Translations under genes and position numbers: made by a program
Notes under the pieces: generated by a model
Databases searched by the model: none
Told to the model about the DNA's origin: nothing
What the model saw: only the letters and a program-made list of their open reading frames with translations
From: Magnolia sinica
Lineage: Eukaryota; Streptophyta; Magnoliopsida; Magnoliales; Magnoliaceae
Length of the DNA stretch: 64,000 bases
Reading direction: 5' to 3'
NCBI RefSeq assembly: GCF_029962835.1
Contig: NC_080588.1
Span: forward strand, 62,396,001-62,460,000
Part shown: piece after piece, positions 1-10,923 of the stretch
How the letters are laid out: every line of letters starts with the position of its first letter
Position numbering within the stretch: position 1 is the first letter of the stretch

Positions 1-2391
1 AAGTAATATCCAACAGTCATGAATCTAAAAATTCTCATATTTGGATTACTCTGCAAAAATCACTTGAGTTTATAAATTGTTCTGTAATTCTCAACTTACT
101 TTTCGCATATTTTGCTCGGGACTAGCAAAATGTTGGTTGGGGGTTGTGTTGAGGGTCAAATATTGCATATCAAACCCAGTTGTTGCCTAGATTTATGAAC
201 ATGGTACCGTTTAATAGCTCATTTTAATCATGTTTCTGTTGCAAGGTGGAATTACGAGCTGGGACTGGATCGGGATGCTAAAAACATGGAATTATCGTTT
301 GGAATGCACCAAGGCAAGGGACAGACCCCAGGAAACCAAGATCGATGGATGTGCATGCCAGGGATTCAAGAAAATTAAGAAACTGAAGCTCAAGCGGCCA
401 CCTTTCAGCGATGTATGCTTAGTATCTTTTCTGATATGGTAGGGCAATATCTAGAGGTCTTCATGGCTCGAGGACCAAAAACTAACCGTACACGTCAAAT
501 TTCAGCCATTGGATCCTCGTGAAAGTGGCTGAACTAATAGATCAGTCCATAAAACCCTGATTTGGGGCCCACCCGCTGTCCAGATACTCTCTAACTTCGG
601 CCCCCACGGCTCAAATGAAATGGGGAACAAGATGGATGGTGTAGATTTCTCATAATCATCATACAGTGTACATAGTACACCTTTTGCACTAAGATGTGCA
701 TGGCAAGATGCTGACCGATACTTCTTTAAAAAGAAGTTCAAAAATCAGCCAGCGTCTTCCACGCCGACCGTCGGTTGATCCTTGTGGACCCCACTCATCA
801 TCCGTTTAGATGATCTGAACCGTTAAATTGTTGCAGGAGACGGCCAAGACCAACGCCTAGGTTTCCTTCTTCCACCATGCAAGCGTATGCATGTTCCCAA
901 CCGTCAATCGCAGAATGGACGGCGGAATAGAAAATGACGTGGGCCACACCGATTCTAATAAAAAAACTAGCCATTTCCAATTGGTTTTTCGAGTAAAGTT
1001 CAATGATCGGTGTGGATTTTTCAACTGACATAGTTGTGGGTCCACCGACCATCACAGCGATAAAACGCGTAGGCTCTGTTTCGCAACAGAGCCTTCGGGC
1101 GAATTTTGTGGGCCGCCACTGTACTTCATCGGTTAGATCTGGACCGTCCATCAGAAGCCCACGCTCCCTGTAATCCTAGCCTAGATGACAGAATGGCAGA
1201 AGTTAATGAATATTGGTTTTAAACCGTCCAAACAAGACAACCGACGGTGAAGTAAAAAGTTCTGTGTGCCTCATCAAGAGAAGGCCAAAAATACACCTTC
1301 TGACCGAAATTCCAAGGGGAACAAGGTGGACGGCGTGGATTTTTCAAATGTTAGCTGAAGTGTGCCCCACCAATACATCAACGTAAGTTGAGTTACATTG
1401 GCACGCCCTTACGCAGCTCCTACCGACCCCAGCTGCGTGAAGGAGGTTCTCCACCTACTTCAGCCCCTTACGCACACCTCCATAGGAGGCAGCACCGACT
1501 CTCCTATGCCTGCCTATAAGAAAGAAGAGAGGAGGGGGAGGACTTGCGACTACACGTGAGCTTGGATGGAAGCTCAGTTTGAGAGGGCCGCTGGAACGTG
1601 AGAGGGAGAAAAAGACTAAGTGTTTTCTTCTTTCCTTTTCTTTTTGTTTCGTTTTTCTTTTCCTTTGTATTTGTTTTAGGTTCAGGCTAATCATGTTTAG
1701 GGTTGGCTAAACCTCTTAGCTGAGGCTAAGAGGTGAAGCTTGTAGCCTGATGGGAGTTTTTTTTTACTTATGCTTTTTTCGTTTAAACTGAACTGATGTT
1801 GTTCTTAGTTAAATTAAAGGAATGTTTTTTTTGTCTTTAATGGTCTGTTGTGACTGAAATTACAATGGATCTGCAATGGCCTTGAATATCTCCTTTTTCC
1901 TTATTTTGATTATGACATCAGGAAGCCCTGTTGTTCGCCATCGTCTCCTGGGCATGGTTGGATGACGGTACCCTTCCTGACCTTCATGGCATGTTGATTG
2001 GTTGGTAATTAGTTTAATTCTTTTGTTAACTTTGTCTCTTGGGCATGGTGTGGTGATGGAATCCATTCTAATTCATATACCTTTCATCTCTTTAAAATTA
2101 TATCAGAAGAAGTTCAGTTTAATTTTCATGATTTTTGAAGCAGGTAAAAGATCTCCCTGATCCCTACAAGTGGATCCTCTGAATCCCTAGTTTCATTCCT
2201 TTGAATTCCTTAAGTTTTTACATTAATCTCTCACCATTATTCATCAGTTTATATTTGATTTAGATTGCATCTTAGGCTAGTTCTAGTTCTATTTAGTTTC
2301 AGGAAACGTACAAGTTTCAGTCCCTATGGATTCGACCTCGGTCTTACCGAGTTTATTACTACATCACAACCCTATACTTGGGGAGTGAACA
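1..2391 (+). mobile_element. 3' end and 3' LTR of a Ty3-gypsy-type element (left part outside window)
   Basis: A purine-rich tract ending TTGGTTGGGGG (about 132-143) follows a TTGCTCGGGACTAGCAAAAT context and is followed at about 147 by TGTTGAGGGTC. This arrangement is typical of the polypurine tract and LTR start of plant non-chromovirus gypsy elements. The putative LTR runs to about 2391 and ends in the recognisable stretch GATTCGACCTCGGTCTTACC...GAGTGAACA, with a TG...CA frame. A promoter-like CCTATAAG at about 1512 and T-rich leader lie inside. The middle (about 440-1400) has GGGCCCACC and GATGGTGTAGATTT patterns and may hold a MITE. No intact coding sequence was found. It appears to have inserted into the LTR to its right, whose first 400 or so bases are missing here. 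Clade (Athila/Tat-like) is from memory of such LTR ends and is not certain. Confidence 0.55.
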
Positions 2392-3416
2392 AACGCCATA
2401 AATCATACAATATCGGAATAAGTAGAAATACTGACAAGATCATGAATCATACGATATCAGAGTAAGTGAAAATATACTGGTAAGTCTATGAGTGCTATCA
2501 GTCGTACCAAGGCTATACGATGCAAGGCATGAATGCTAACGGCCATATCAAGGCTATGCAATGCAAAACATAATAAGACTAACAAATGCCGAGAATGCAA
2601 TGCAATATGCAAATTCTGACGAGCCATGAATATCATCAACCTCATTTAGGCCATACATCAAACTTGCGCGTATCGCGCGATCATGTGGGGATAACTCCAT
2701 CTCACAAAGAGTCCCATAAACATCTCAGCCCAATGGCATCTGCTATAATCAATCATCCATCACAATATGCATATGAATGATGGGGGTCCACAGAAGGACG
2801 GTGGATCTAGTCCAAATATCAAGATAAGCTCACTGATTTAAAACGCGTCACGATAGTTAAGGAAAAAATCCAACTTATAGCCATCACAACATCGGACGAT
2901 GCAACCGATGTGGGACAAAGTTCTGCCATCACTGTGTGCACAGTAGCCTACCAGCACAGTAGCCTACCAATCACTGGTAGCTCTCTCAGGCTCCTCAGGC
3001 CCCGCCCACATTAGTGTCCATCAACATGTGCCTGTCCACATGTGATTACAGTGATGGAGCGTCATAATATCCCCCACTGAGGACAGATCCGAGTCTAAGT
3101 GCAATAAGTGAGCTTCCTTACCCTCTCTATCACGCAATAAACTGGACTTTTCTATGGGCCTAATATATATACAAGGTGGCTCCAAGGTGTAGGTATCATG
3201 ATGTTATGCTATCACATACTCATAATCGGTATTGATAACTGGCACTGATAATCAGCTTCGACAATCGAAATCGGCCAAACAAGGCCTATGGGAACGTCAC
3301 AATGTGAACATTAAACTATCATTGTTCAACAATGTAGCCATTTAACCAACATTGCCCCCAAGGAATGGCCCACACAGGGGATTCATACACAACTTAATAG
3401 GCCATACATACATCGC

Positions 3417-3860
3417 ACTGGGCCTCAACCATGGGCCTTGAATACATCGCAATGGGCCTCAACCCATGGGCCCTAATACATCACAATGGGCCTCAACCCA
3501 TGGGCCCTAATACATCACAATGGGCCTTAACCCATGGGCCTTGAATACATCATGATGGGCCTCAACCCACGGGCCCTAATACATCACAATGGGCCTCAAC
3601 CCATGGGCCCCAAATACATCATAATGGGCCTCAACCCATAGGCCTTAATATATCACAATGGGCCTTGAATACATCACAATGGGCCTCAACCCATGGGCCC
3701 TAATACATCATAATGGGCCTCAACCCATGGGCCCTAAATACATCATAATGTGCCTCAACCCACAGGCCCTAATACATCACAATGGGCCTCAACCCACAGG
3801 CCCCAAATACATTACATCGGGCCTCATCAAAAGGGTCCCAAATACATCAAATGGGTCGTA
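3417..3860 (+). repeat. Tandem array of about 12-13 units of 33-36 bp rich in TGGGCC
   Basis: Units read approximately CACAATGGGCCTCAACC followed by CATGGGCCCTAATACAT. Most units carry two TGGGCC boxes. Units differ by a few bases and one (near 3655) is shortened. The array lies inside LTR copy A and has a counterpart at 10440-10800 in copy B and a more degenerate one in copy C. TGGGCY is the plant site II element bound by TCP factors; whether it works so here is not known. Confidence 0.85.
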
Positions 3861-5276
3861 TCAATGAGCCGAATCAATTGGGCTTCATGTATATCAATCG
3901 GGCCCACCCTTATGTATTTTTGAGATCCGATCTATTCATAAGTTAACATAGAGGTAGATGAAGTGAAAGCAAAAACCTTAGCTTGATCGGAACTACCATG
4001 GCCCTTAAGAAGTTTTGAACGGTGAATGTCACAGTCCACTACTTTAAATGGTGGGGTCCACTTGAACTTTATATTTGACTTATTTTTAGTCTCAAGCCTG
4101 TAAGACAAGCTTGCCAAAGGATTGGACAGTTTGGGTGCAACACATGCATCATGGTGGGTCCCATATGGATGGACAACATAGATAAAGCACATACCTCATG
4201 GTGGGGGTCCACACTACTGGAAGGAGTGGATACAATACATACATCAGCGGGTCCCACGTGGGGCCCACCATAATGTTTGTCTACCGTCCAATCTGTTAAT
4301 AAGGTCACAGGGACCTGAATAAAGCGGAAAAACAAATTTCATAGTAATCCAAAACTTCTGTGAAAACCCAAATGGGTTTCAATGATGAACGCTCAATCCC
4401 CACTGCTTCTGTGGCGTGGATCACCTGAGCCACGGATACGACTGATTTGAGGGGGACCCACTGCCCTAAGGGGCCCATCAAAATGCACGGTGTTGATGTT
4501 CCCACGCATCAGGGTGGGGCCCATGGCTGGGACCTGTGGTCTCTGTCCCTACACGCCATAGTGCAGCAGGGGCTACTGCGCGTCCTCTAGTAGCAGCAGC
4601 GTACTGCTGCATATATATAATTTTTTTATTTTTGATTTATCTGGGGTTTTTCCTAGGTGGGGCCCGCATTAGAAGAATCCAACCCACCCATTAGATTCTA
4701 CAACCCATAATAGATCCAATAAGCCCATTATTGAGCATGTTTCGGTGTATAGAAACATCAGGGTGGATTTCAATGGTAAAAATACTATTTTCTATGCTAT
4801 GGCCTGCCAGATAGTCGGATTGGCTTCATTTTTTGGCTCAACGCTTAAAATAATCTAGGAAATAGGATGGACGATGTGGATTGAATTCATTCATTAAGGT
4901 GGGGCTTGCATGAGTGGCCCACCCAAAAGGCTTTTAAAGCAAGCTTATATATATATATATATTATTTTCTTTTTTTTTCTTTTTCTTTCACGTCCAGATG
5001 CTGCTATCACACCCCACTGTCTATTCACATTTTACTAACCATGTCCAGCATCCCTAGACACTGGACGGATGACGTGGATAATTTTCATGAAGGTGGGTCC
5101 CACGTGGACGTGGCCCACTTGATTGGATCAACCTGATATGTGTGTTTTCCCATCATCCAGACCCTCTAAGAGAGGTAGCAAAGTGGGTTGGTCCCCATGT
5201 TTGGACAGCCATGGGTTCATTTGATGGACGGTTTGGACATTACATATACTCATTAAATGGGCCACAAAATAAAGGA

Positions 5277-5278
<2 letters not shown>

Positions 5279-5309
<31 letters not shown>
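5279..5309. repeat. (GA)n microsatellite in LTR copy A
   Basis: About 15 GA dinucleotides follow AAAGGAAG. A similar GA run occurs at the matching place in LTR copy C (14865-14912). Confidence 0.9.
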
Positions 5310-5311
<2 letters not shown>

Positions 5312-6065
5312 GATCGTGAGAGGGGAGAGACCCCGCCACTATGGGCCCTCCCTATATATGAATACATTAAGATGGGTCACAAAATCAACAAATAAAAGCA
5401 CCCACCGTTTGATCTTCTTGATCCGATGGAACACTAATCTCCTTAAGTCTCACTTTGATGGAGGGTGATGAGAAATGAAGGGTTAGGATGATAGATTTTG
5501 GGGTGGAAAGTGGGCCACACAATACTCACTTTTCTCTCTTAGGAAAGCTTGGACGTCCACCACATTTGCTTAGAATTTTTGTTGCTTAAAAAGTGTGAAG
5601 AGAAAGAGAGAGAGAGGGTTGTAAGGAGAGAGAGTGATGAGTGGTGGATGTGAGGTGAGTGATGGGTGAGGTGAGAGACTTGTTGACTTTTGGGGTAGAT
5701 TGCTTGACTTGTGGAGAAAGAAAGCATGGGTTGCTCTTGTACTTGACATAAGGTGATTGATTGATTGATTGATGGATATGTTGTAGAGATTCTCTTAGGA
5801 TTACAAACATGCGGTGTTTCTTCGAAATAAATGCGGGTCTACATCTCCTTGCCAGGGTATCGGATTGGTATGCAAGATGTGGCGTTAGAACCGTGGCGAC
5901 GGTACGGTCGCAATAGTACAAGTCTCGGATTGAGCTGACTCAGATCTAGGGGATACGACTTAGGATCACGCGCAACTACTGTCTATGTGTTGCAGGTCGC
6001 CGAAATTCGACTGGAAGGACCGCGGAAACCTACGGAACAGTACGGATTAGGATACGAGTCTTACA

Positions 6066-6950
6066 GCCCGCCATTGTCTAACATAAGTTGATAATGACTA
6101 ATCATTCCTCTGTCATAGGGTAGTAAGATCCGCCATTTTAGGCTCTATATTAAGATTGTACATGAAACGATCAATGAAAGGTTGTGAAAATTATTCCCAA
6201 GTTTTAAGTCGGTGGTAGTCTAATGATGTGTACCAATCTAACGCATCACCTTTCAAGGATTTCTGAAACAAACAGAACAATGCTTTGTCATTACCTGCCA
6301 CAATATTAAGATCCCCACAGAATGCTCTTAAGTGATCCTTAGGATACCCCGTACCATCATATCTTTTGAATTTTGGTACCTCAAAGCCTTGAGGTACTTT
6401 GCATCGAGAAAGGGACAGAGATCCCAGAACTTGGTGGGTGGGAAATCCACCCCTTGCTACTTCTATAACTTCCTCTGCATCTCTTGCAATTGCTCACGGA
6501 GTTCTTTGGTTTCGGAGGGATCATATGAGGGGGGTTTTGCCCCATGGAATAGATTGGATATCCTACTAGGAAGGGGATGCTGGAATTGGATGTGATTCCT
6601 GGCTGTGGGTGGTTGATTTTGATAGCAGTTCTCATTAGTGGGAGGAAAATTAGCATTGAAGGTAACTCCCATTGTAGGGAGGATGGTGGAAAGTTAAGAT
6701 GACTGGGGCACTAATTGGTGCTACTTGTATAGTTTGGACAACCCCTCTTTTAATACACTAGGCAAGGTCCTGCAAAGCTTTGAGATTTTCAGCCATATTG
6801 GCCATGGATGCAGTGGTTGCAGTATTACCAGCCATGAGCTTAGGCAATCTGAGGGATGCCTTTTAAGCGCAATGGTTTATTCTTCTTGGTTTGCCATGGC
6901 AAGTTTGGATCAGGTAAGCATGGGGTGAACGGAAGCCTAGAATGGGTGCA
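6066..6950 (-). pseudogene. gag fragment of a Tat/Ogre-type Ty3-gypsy relic
   Basis: Read on the minus strand, this stretch matches the gag region of the better-preserved element at 43020-44108. Parallel plus-strand blocks are GTACCAATCTAACGCATCACC, the TTTTGAATTTTGGTACCTC block near 6365, and the GGTGGGTGGGAAATCCACCCC block near 6434. The encoded stretch is the start of a retrotransposon gag (capsid) domain and contains in-frame stops. The gene is cut at 6065 by LTR copy A and continues rightwards on the plus-strand map to its primer-binding site and LTR. It is non-functional. Confidence 0.75.
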
Positions 6951-7105
6951 AGCCAAAGATTGATCCTCATCTTTATTTTTCATTTGTTGTTTTTTTTTTA
7001 AAAAATTAATGCAAGGTATGAACGCAAATGTTCATATATAGAATATCCCCTAAGATTGGATTACCACACTTTTTTTAGCCAGGTCTCAGCTAGCATCGAC
7101 TAGCA

Positions 7106-7124
7106 AGTCCCTAGTGGAGTCGCT
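7106..7124 (-). other. Primer-binding site of the Tat relic (tRNA-Arg type)
   Basis: The reverse complement reads AGCGACTCCACTAGGGACT, four bases inside the LTR boundary. It resembles the TGGCGACTCCACTGGGGA primer-binding site that I recall for Ogre/Tat elements. The matching site of the intact element is at 44241-44260. Confidence 0.6.
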
Positions 7125-7128
7125 ATTC

Positions 7129-7634
7129 TGTGAATGCTAGAAATCAGTGCCCACGCTATTCATGTTTGTAATGGGGGTGATTAGGCTAATTTGGATTGTT
7201 GATTAGACTTGGAGTCGCCACTAGCCGATTAGTTCAAAATCCTATAGTCGGATAGAACCTGTAGAATTTGTAAAAGCCAGAGAATCTGAAGACTCTCTTG
7301 CTTTAAGTTGACTCCTGATCTACGACCTGAGATTCTCAATAAGGGACCTCTATTACAAAGAATGAAGGTGTTAAGCACCCTCTCTGCCCATACGGGTGTA
7401 CAGTCTCTATTTTATGTGATAAGATGATCTAGGGGATAAGATGATAAGATTGAAATGAGACTAGACAGACTTAGATTTCTAATGTGGCAAGGTCCGAAAT
7501 TTTGACAAGTCGCAGAGCATACGTCCAAAGAATGTCTAGAGGAGTTTTTGAACAAATGTGATGATACAAAAATATCATTAAAAGAGGACTAGGCTACCAT
7601 GAGTTTCTGATGTGACAGAATCCGGTGTTTGGCA
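7129..7634 (-). mobile_element. Tat relic LTR, first segment (interrupted)
   Basis: Homologous to the first part of the LTRs at 31071 and 44264: it shares GGAGTCGCCACTAGCC, the GACTCCTGATCT block, the CACCCTCTCTGCCC block and the CGCAGAGCATACGTCC block. It breaks off at 7634, where LTR copy C begins, and resumes at 15910. Joined length is about 1,438 bp, close to the 1,472-1,475 bp of the intact LTRs. Divergence is greater than between the two intact LTRs, so this element is older. Confidence 0.8.
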
Positions 7635-9004
7635 TGTCATGCCCCAATCTCGGAAACCGGGCTTACAAAATTTTCGATCGCTGAATCCGGCGCCGACAGC
7701 CTCCATAGTACCCCATTCTCAGCTCCCGGAAGTCATATACCAGGTTCTGATCCTGGGATCCTAAAAAGAGGATTTTCAATATAAATTTGTTTAATAATAA
7801 ACATAATCATAAGCATAACGCATAAACAATAATAAGAACATCATCACTAAATCCACTATGATAAAATGTTATGTAAAATGCGCATAAAGGGAAATACAAA
7901 GATAATAATGATAGAAACTCCAAAAGCTCTGTGGCACGCTCTTGCTCCTGCTCAACCATGTCCTAGCGTCACCTGTACGCATCAATCATGCATAAGCTTA
8001 TAAAAAGCTTAGAGGGTAGTGTAAGTGTGTGCGCAAGGTAGCCATGCAAGTATACAATATCAGAGTAATGGGGAAACATCCAAGTAAGTTTATGAATGCT
8101 ATCTGTCGTACCAAGGCTATGCGATGCAAGGCATGAATGCTATCGGCCACACCAAGGACATACGATGCGATGCAAGGCTTACATAATCAATGTCATATGC
8201 AAGATGCAGCTCAAGCATACCAATCCACATATCAATCCAGCTCATCTCTGCAGCATCATATATTAATATTGTTCTCTCTAGATAATCACCGGGGTCTAGT
8301 ACACTAACATCAGATTACCAACCCACACTGGACGCACAACCATGCAAGCGGAAGAAACCTCACTATCTGCCTGACCAATAGTCTTCCAATATCTATCCGG
8401 CATGTTGATAGCGGATTCATTTATGAGTTGGTCAAACTCAACCTAGCAATAATCCCCTTCTCTCTAGGCAGGTAAGGTCACACCCCCTTCCAACTGACCA
8501 CGACACAGTGGGAGACGCGGCCTCCTAGTATTCGGCTCTCGTGGATTCATACATCCACTCGGTCTAGGCATTAGAGCATCTTCCATGAGACCACAAGAGT
8601 TTGGAGACTTTCACCATGAGACATCTATGGCGCCCCTGTGCTCTAACAAGTATTTTCGGTATCCAATCCTGCTATCTGCGCTATACCTATGGAGGCTACA
8701 ACCTTGATGTCGCTAAGGTGTATAGCAATCATAACACACAATGCAAGATGCATGAGTCACACAATCCAGTCATACATCAATCCTGCGCGTATCGTGTGCT
8801 CATGTGGGATAACTTCGCCTATCAGGGAGTCCCATAAACAACCTGCCCAATGACATATGCAATGGTTAACCACTTCTCATAACAAGCACACAGATTATGC
8901 GCATGGGCATGTATCAATCGGTATCGATAATCGGCCTATGTACAAGGTGGGATCCATAGATGGACAACCAATCCATAACATGAGGGTCAGTCCTCAACTA
9001 TGGA
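7635..9004 (+). mobile_element. Solo LTR copy C, 5' segment
   Basis: It starts TGTCATGCCCC and follows the family to 9004, where copy B interrupts it; it resumes at 13084. The five bases before it (TGGCA, 7630-7634) and after its far end (TGACA, 15905-15909) differ by one transition and look like an aged target-site duplication in the Tat relic LTR. Total length without copy B is about 4.19 kb. No gene is present. Confidence 0.8.
9000..9004. repeat. Target-site duplication ATGGA, left copy
   Basis: ATGGA directly precedes TGTCACGCCCC of LTR copy B. The identical right copy is at 13079-13083. Confidence 0.9.
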
Positions 9005-10439
9005 TGTCACGCCCCAAACTCAGAAACTGGGCTCACAAAATTCCCGATCGCCGAATCCGGCGCTGACAGCCTCCATAGAACCCCTTTCTCTGCTCCCAGT
9101 GCCCATTCGCCAGGTTCCGATCCTGGGATGCTAGAAGGAGGATTTTTAACATCAGTTTGATTCGTAATAAGCATAACCAAAGGCATAATCCACAACAACA
9201 ACCAAAAACTCCATCACATTTCCACTATGATAAAAAACTTTACAAGTACAATGAGCATAAAGAAAAATATAATGATGATAGACCAAAAGCTCCAAAAAGA
9301 TCTGCTACGCGTCCAAGCCTCAGCGCTGCTGCGATCCAATGTCACCTGCACGCAACGGTCGTGCATAAGCTTATAGAAAGCTTATAGGGTACTGAAAGTG
9401 TATGCTTAAGGTGGTAATATAGTTATGTAGTATCAGAGTAATGCGGAACATGCTGATGAATGCCAAGAATACCATTAGCCGTACCAAGGCCATGCAGTGC
9501 AAAGAATGATGTCGGCCATACCAAGGCCATGCTATGCGAAATGCAACTCAAGCATGCAAATCCTCATCTAAGTCCACATATCAATACAGCTCAAAATCTG
9601 GAATATCACCGGGGTCTAGTACACTCCAAGCCAGATTGCCGCCCCATCGCGCGCAATAAGGTGAGTGGAAAAGACCTCACTATCCGCCTGCCAATATCGG
9701 GCTCGGCTCGTCAATAGCGGACCCATTCCTCGAGCTGGTCAGACTCAGCCTAGCATTGCCCCCTACTCTTGGGTGGGTAAGGCCGCACCCCCTTCCAACC
9801 GACCATGACACAGTGGAAAGCGCAACCGTCTGGTAATCGGCACTCAGCGCTCATGCATCCACTCGGTCTAGACGTTGGAGCAACCTCCTGGTACCATAAG
9901 GGTTTAGGGACTTTCACCCAGGGATATCTATCGCACCCCATGTAGAATAGTATTTTCGGTATCCAATCCTGCCAACCAGGATACGTCTGTGGAGGCTACG
10001 GCTCTGATGTCGCTAGGGCGTACAGGAACCATATCACACAATGCGAATGCATAAATCACACTATCCAGTTATACAGCAACCCCGCGCGTATCGTGTGCTC
10101 ATGTAGGGCAACACCCCTATACGGGGGCCCCTAGACAATTTGCCCGAAGGCATATGCTATGATCAGTCATTTCTCATATCAAGCATACGTATGATGCATA
10201 TGATCATGAATCATGGAACTAAACATGTTATATAGGATGGATGATATGCATAACGAAGATGGGCCTAGACGGCCTACACATAACACGTACGAGCCTAATA
10301 ATGGGCCCTAGGGAAAGTCATAATGCGGACATTTAACCAACACTATACTTGCAATGGGGACGTCAAACCGCCATTGCTCCCAAGGTACAGCCCGACGTAA
10401 ACATCATTACATAACCCATATTGGGATCGTACATTGCAA

Positions 10440-10800
10440 TGGACCTTAGGTACATCCCATTGGGCCTTAAATACGTCAAATGGGCCATATCATATGGGCC
10501 TTATATTCATCAAGTGGGCCACATCATTGGGCCGCACCAATGGGCCTTATGTGCATTGCAATGGACCATGACTCGTGGGCCTTAGAGTGCATCAAATGGG
10601 CCTACTCACATGGGCCTTATGTGTATCAAATGGGCCTCGCCAATTGGGCCCCATATGCACATCAAATGGGCCTTAACTCATAGGTCCTAATACATCTTAA
10701 CGGGCCTTAACCTATGGGCCCCTTATACATTAAATGGGCCTCGACCCATGGGCCCATAACACATCGAAGTGGGCCTCAATCATGGGTCAACAATAACTGA
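10440..10800 (+). repeat. Degenerate TGGGCC tandem array in LTR copy B
   Basis: TGGGCC or its variants recur every 15-35 bases (for example CAAATGGGCC, CATATGGGCCTTA, AAATGGGCCTCG). This is the counterpart of the more regular array at 3417-3860. Confidence 0.8.
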
Positions 10801-10869
10801 GATGGGCCTCCCACCACCATTACATTATATATGATATAATATATAATATATATACAGCACATATAATAT

Positions 10870-10873
10870 TATA

Positions 10874-10922
<49 letters not shown>
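10870..10922. repeat. (TA)n microsatellite
   Basis: A run of AT/TA dinucleotides about 50 bases long inside LTR copy B, followed by an ACACAC-rich stretch. Confidence 0.9.

Positions 10923-10923
<1 letters not shown>

Larger units (their letters stand above)
2392..6065 (+). mobile_element. LTR copy A of the TGTCACGCCCC...TTACA family, 5' part outside window
   Basis: This stretch is homologous to two other copies in the window (LTR B and LTR C). Shared landmarks are a CGTACCAAGGCTATAC block near 2512, a TGGGCC-rich array near 3417-3860, a GA microsatellite near 5279, and a conserved 3' end (about 5795-6065) with CTACATCTCC...GGTACGGTCGC...TCTTACA. From the shared CCCAAGG landmark near 3365 to the end at 6065 is about 2.7 kb, matching LTR B. 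The copy starts abruptly at about 2392 and lacks the first roughly 400 bases of the family, which fits interruption by the element on its left. The sequence following its end (GCCCG) is gag of the Tat relic, so copy A sits inside that relic. No coding sequence. Confidence 0.75.

Noticed and set aside
798-1151. 117-codon reverse frame
   Set aside because: Falls in repeat-like sequence inside a gypsy LTR and has no recognisable motif.
3417-3860. Possible CRISPR-like array of direct repeats
   Set aside because: Plant DNA, contiguous degenerate units without unique spacers, located in an LTR.
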